DNA of 64,000 bases from Zhihengliuella halotolerans (GTDB lineage Bacteria; Actinomycetota; Actinomycetes; Actinomycetales; Micrococcaceae): positions 1,550,001 through 1,614,000 of the forward strand of contig NZ_SHLA01000001.1 in assembly GCF_004217565.1 (NCBI RefSeq). The letters are read 5' to 3'. The notes under the pieces are model-generated. The model had not been told where the DNA came from and made no database searches. It saw only the letters and a program-made list of their open reading frames with translations. Of the stretch, positions 62,706-64,000 are shown one piece after another (within the stretch, counting starts at the first letter, position 1; every line of letters starts with the position of its first letter). Position numbers and translations under genes: made by a program.

Positions 62706-63665
62706 CTAAGCGGCGGACGCGTCAGCGGTGAGGATCGTGCGGGCCTTCGCGACGTCGTCGTTCATTTGGGTGATGAGCGATTCGACCCCGTTGTAGGCGA
62801 CCATCGGGCGCAGCCGCTCGACAAACTCGACGACGACCTGCTGCCCGTACAGATCGAAATCCTCGACGCTCTCGTCGGGGCGGTCGATGACGTGGGACTC
62901 GACCTGGCGGGAGACGCCCACGAACGTGGGGTTGGTGCCGACCGAGATCGCCGAGGGCCAGCGGGTGCCGGCGGCGTCGACGAGCCAGCCGGCGTAGACG
63001 CCGTCGGCCGGGATGATGCCCGTGGACTCGGGTGAGAGGTTCGCGGTCGGGAAGCCGAGTTCGCGGCCGCGCGCGGCGCCGTGCACGACCTCTCCGCGCA
63101 TGCGGTGCGGGCGGCCGAGCACTTCGGCGGCGGTCGAGACGTCGCCGGCGTGCAGCGCCTCGCGGATCCAGGTGGAGGACCAGCGGCGGTCGTGGCCGAC
63201 GTCGTCGATGCCGACGACGTCGAACCCGTAGCGCCGACCGAGCTCGACCATGGTCTCGAAGTCGCCGTGGTTGCCGGCGCCGAAGCGCACGTCATGCCCG
63301 ATGACGACGGCACACGCCTTGAGCTTCTCCACGATGATGCGGCGGACGAACTCCTCGGCCGTCGACCGGGCGAAATCGAGGGTGTAGTTGATCGTCAGGA
63401 GTGCGTCGAGGCCGGACTCGGCGATGAGCTGGACCCGATCGGTCAGGCCCGTAATGAGGTGCATGCCGCTTTCCGGCGCGTGAACCTGACGCGGGTGCGG
63501 ATCGAAAGTGATGGCGACCGAGCTGGCGCCGCGACCGCGGCCCTCGTCGACCAGCTGCTGCAGGACGGCCTGGTGCCCGCGGTGCACACCGTCGAAGTTA
63601 CCGATGGTCACGACGGCGGGTCCGAACCCGGCTGGTACGGCGTCGATGCCAGTCCAGTGCTGCAC
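62706..63665 (-). CDS. ribF: Bifunctional riboflavin kinase/FAD synthetase
   Basis: A 319-residue enzyme. N-terminal FMN adenylyltransferase (VVTIGNFDGVHRGHQAVL near residue 20, ITFDPHPRQVHAPE) and C-terminal riboflavin kinase (GRELGFPTANLSPE, DGVYAGWLVD, EDFDLYGQQVVVEFVERLRP). GTG 63665 is chosen because AAGGAGA stands just upstream; a longer frame to 63713 lacks similarity. No FMN riboswitch is visible in the 86 bp ahead. Confidence 0.95.
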   Translation of the reverse strand: MQHWTGIDAVPAGFGPAVVTIGNFDGVHRGHQAVLQQLVDEGRGRGASSVAITFDPHPRQVHAPESGMHLITGLTDRVQLIAESGLDALLTINYTLDFARSTAEEFVRRIIVEKLKACAVVIGHDVRFGAGNHGDFETMVELGRRYGFDVVGIDDVGHDRRWSSTWIREALHAGDVSTAAEVLGRPHRMRGEVVHGAARGRELGFPTANLSPESTGIIPADGVYAGWLVDAAGTRWPSAISVGTNPTFVGVSRQVESHVIDRPDESVEDFDLYGQQVVVEFVERLRPMVAYNGVESLITQMNDDVAKARTILTADASAA

Positions 63666-63751
63666 GTTTCTCCTTCGATTGCGAAGCTCTGCGGTGGCCG
63701 CTTGGGCTGCCACCGACTCTAGTATGGCCGGAACCCGACCGGGGCGCGGGC

Positions 63752-64000
63752 TCAGGCCTGCGGCTTCTCCGCCCCGCCGAGTACGGGCTCAGCGGGGACC
63801 GGGCGGTGCCGGAACAGCCACCACAACCCGATGATCGGCAGCAGCAATGGGATGTAGCCGTAGCCGTCGCCGAAGTGCGACCAGACAGCCGGGTGGGCGA
63901 AGAGCTGGGGCACCGCGAAGCTGAGCGTACCGACCACGAGCACGCCGACGAGCTCGAAAGCGACGGCGGCCGTGGACAGCGCCCAGCTGCCCTTCTTCTT
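63752..64000 (-). CDS. Membrane protein, 5' end cut by window edge
   Basis: At least 82 residues, open to the right edge. Two helices are visible: ALSTAAVAFELVGVLVVGTL and YIPLLLPIIGLWWLF, with the FAHPAVWSHFGDGYGY loop between and a KKK stretch at the edge. The tail is Pro/Glu-rich. The KKK may lie close to the N-terminus. No family recognised. Confidence 0.6.
   Translation of the reverse strand, partial: KKKGSWALSTAAVAFELVGVLVVGTLSFAVPQLFAHPAVWSHFGDGYGYIPLLLPIIGLWWLFRHRPVPAEPVLGGAEKPQA

Noticed and set aside
1-64000. tRNA, CRISPR array, insertion sequence or prophage
   Set aside because: No cloverleaf, regularly spaced repeat, transposase or integrase could be seen. The intergenic gaps are short, but a tRNA scan would be needed for certainty.

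Overview
The window is gene-dense, GC-rich chromosomal DNA from an actinobacterium. The gene order points to Micrococcaceae or a close relative such as Arthrobacter or Zhihengliuella; this is inferred from synteny and protein character, not from a search. Markers are a 244-residue PriA-type HisA, ClgR, DUF3046 beside recA, a WhiB-free lexA/LysM divergent pair, and the block dapB...dapA-rnj-ftsK-pgsA-cinA-clgR-recA-recX-miaB-miaA-dapF-hflX-lexA. Many genes start with GTG or TTG and have 1-11 bp overlaps. I found no tRNA, rRNA, insertion sequence, prophage or CRISPR array.

Layout. 1-1010: 3' truncated argC on the minus strand with an ARG-box-like operator. 1105-8254: a quinone oxidoreductase, then the most unusual locus. 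It holds a 1310-residue single-module NRPS of the epsilon-poly-L-lysine synthetase (Pls) architecture, an M1 zinc aminopeptidase 11 bp downstream, and a convergent Sfp-type phosphopantetheinyl transferase. Together these could make, trim and activate a non-alpha poly-amino acid. 8311-10819: ppk2, a YbaK-type deacylase, and a MerR regulator divergent from a small membrane protein across a near-perfect dyad. 10909-19362: pheST, a small HExxH protein, Pcp, an Rv2578c-type radical SAM protein, and a TrmH/cation-diffusion/Nudix operon. 19428-21527: infC-rpmI-rplT with its promoter, leader hairpin, non-canonical AUC start on infC, and an L20 fused to an extra C-terminal domain. 22053-26364: a his operon (hisC, hisB, hisH, a tiny membrane protein, priA, sseB).

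26443-38210 is a DNA-damage core. A LysM protein diverges from lexA across two SOS boxes; dinG and hflX are convergent with lexA; then come dapF, miaA, miaB, recX and recA. recA has its own SOS box and shares a 22-bp motif with the lexA leader. 38247-46475: DUF3046, MarR, ClgR, PncC, PgsA, FtsK, RNase J and DapA. 46538-50793: an acyltransferase-like membrane protein, a UvrB-independent UvrA paralogue and a small membrane protein. 50813-57521: a molybdenum-cofactor island (modA-modB-moeA-moaC-mog-moaE, divergent moaA-moaD) without modC, with dapB at its 3' end. 57576-64000: M16 protease, pnp with a structured leader, rpsO, a methyltransferase, ribF and a truncated membrane protein.

Functionally most of the window is housekeeping: translation, His, Lys and Arg biosynthesis, RNA decay, recombination and division. 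Two accessory modules stand out, the poly-amino-acid synthetase locus and the molybdenum cofactor island.
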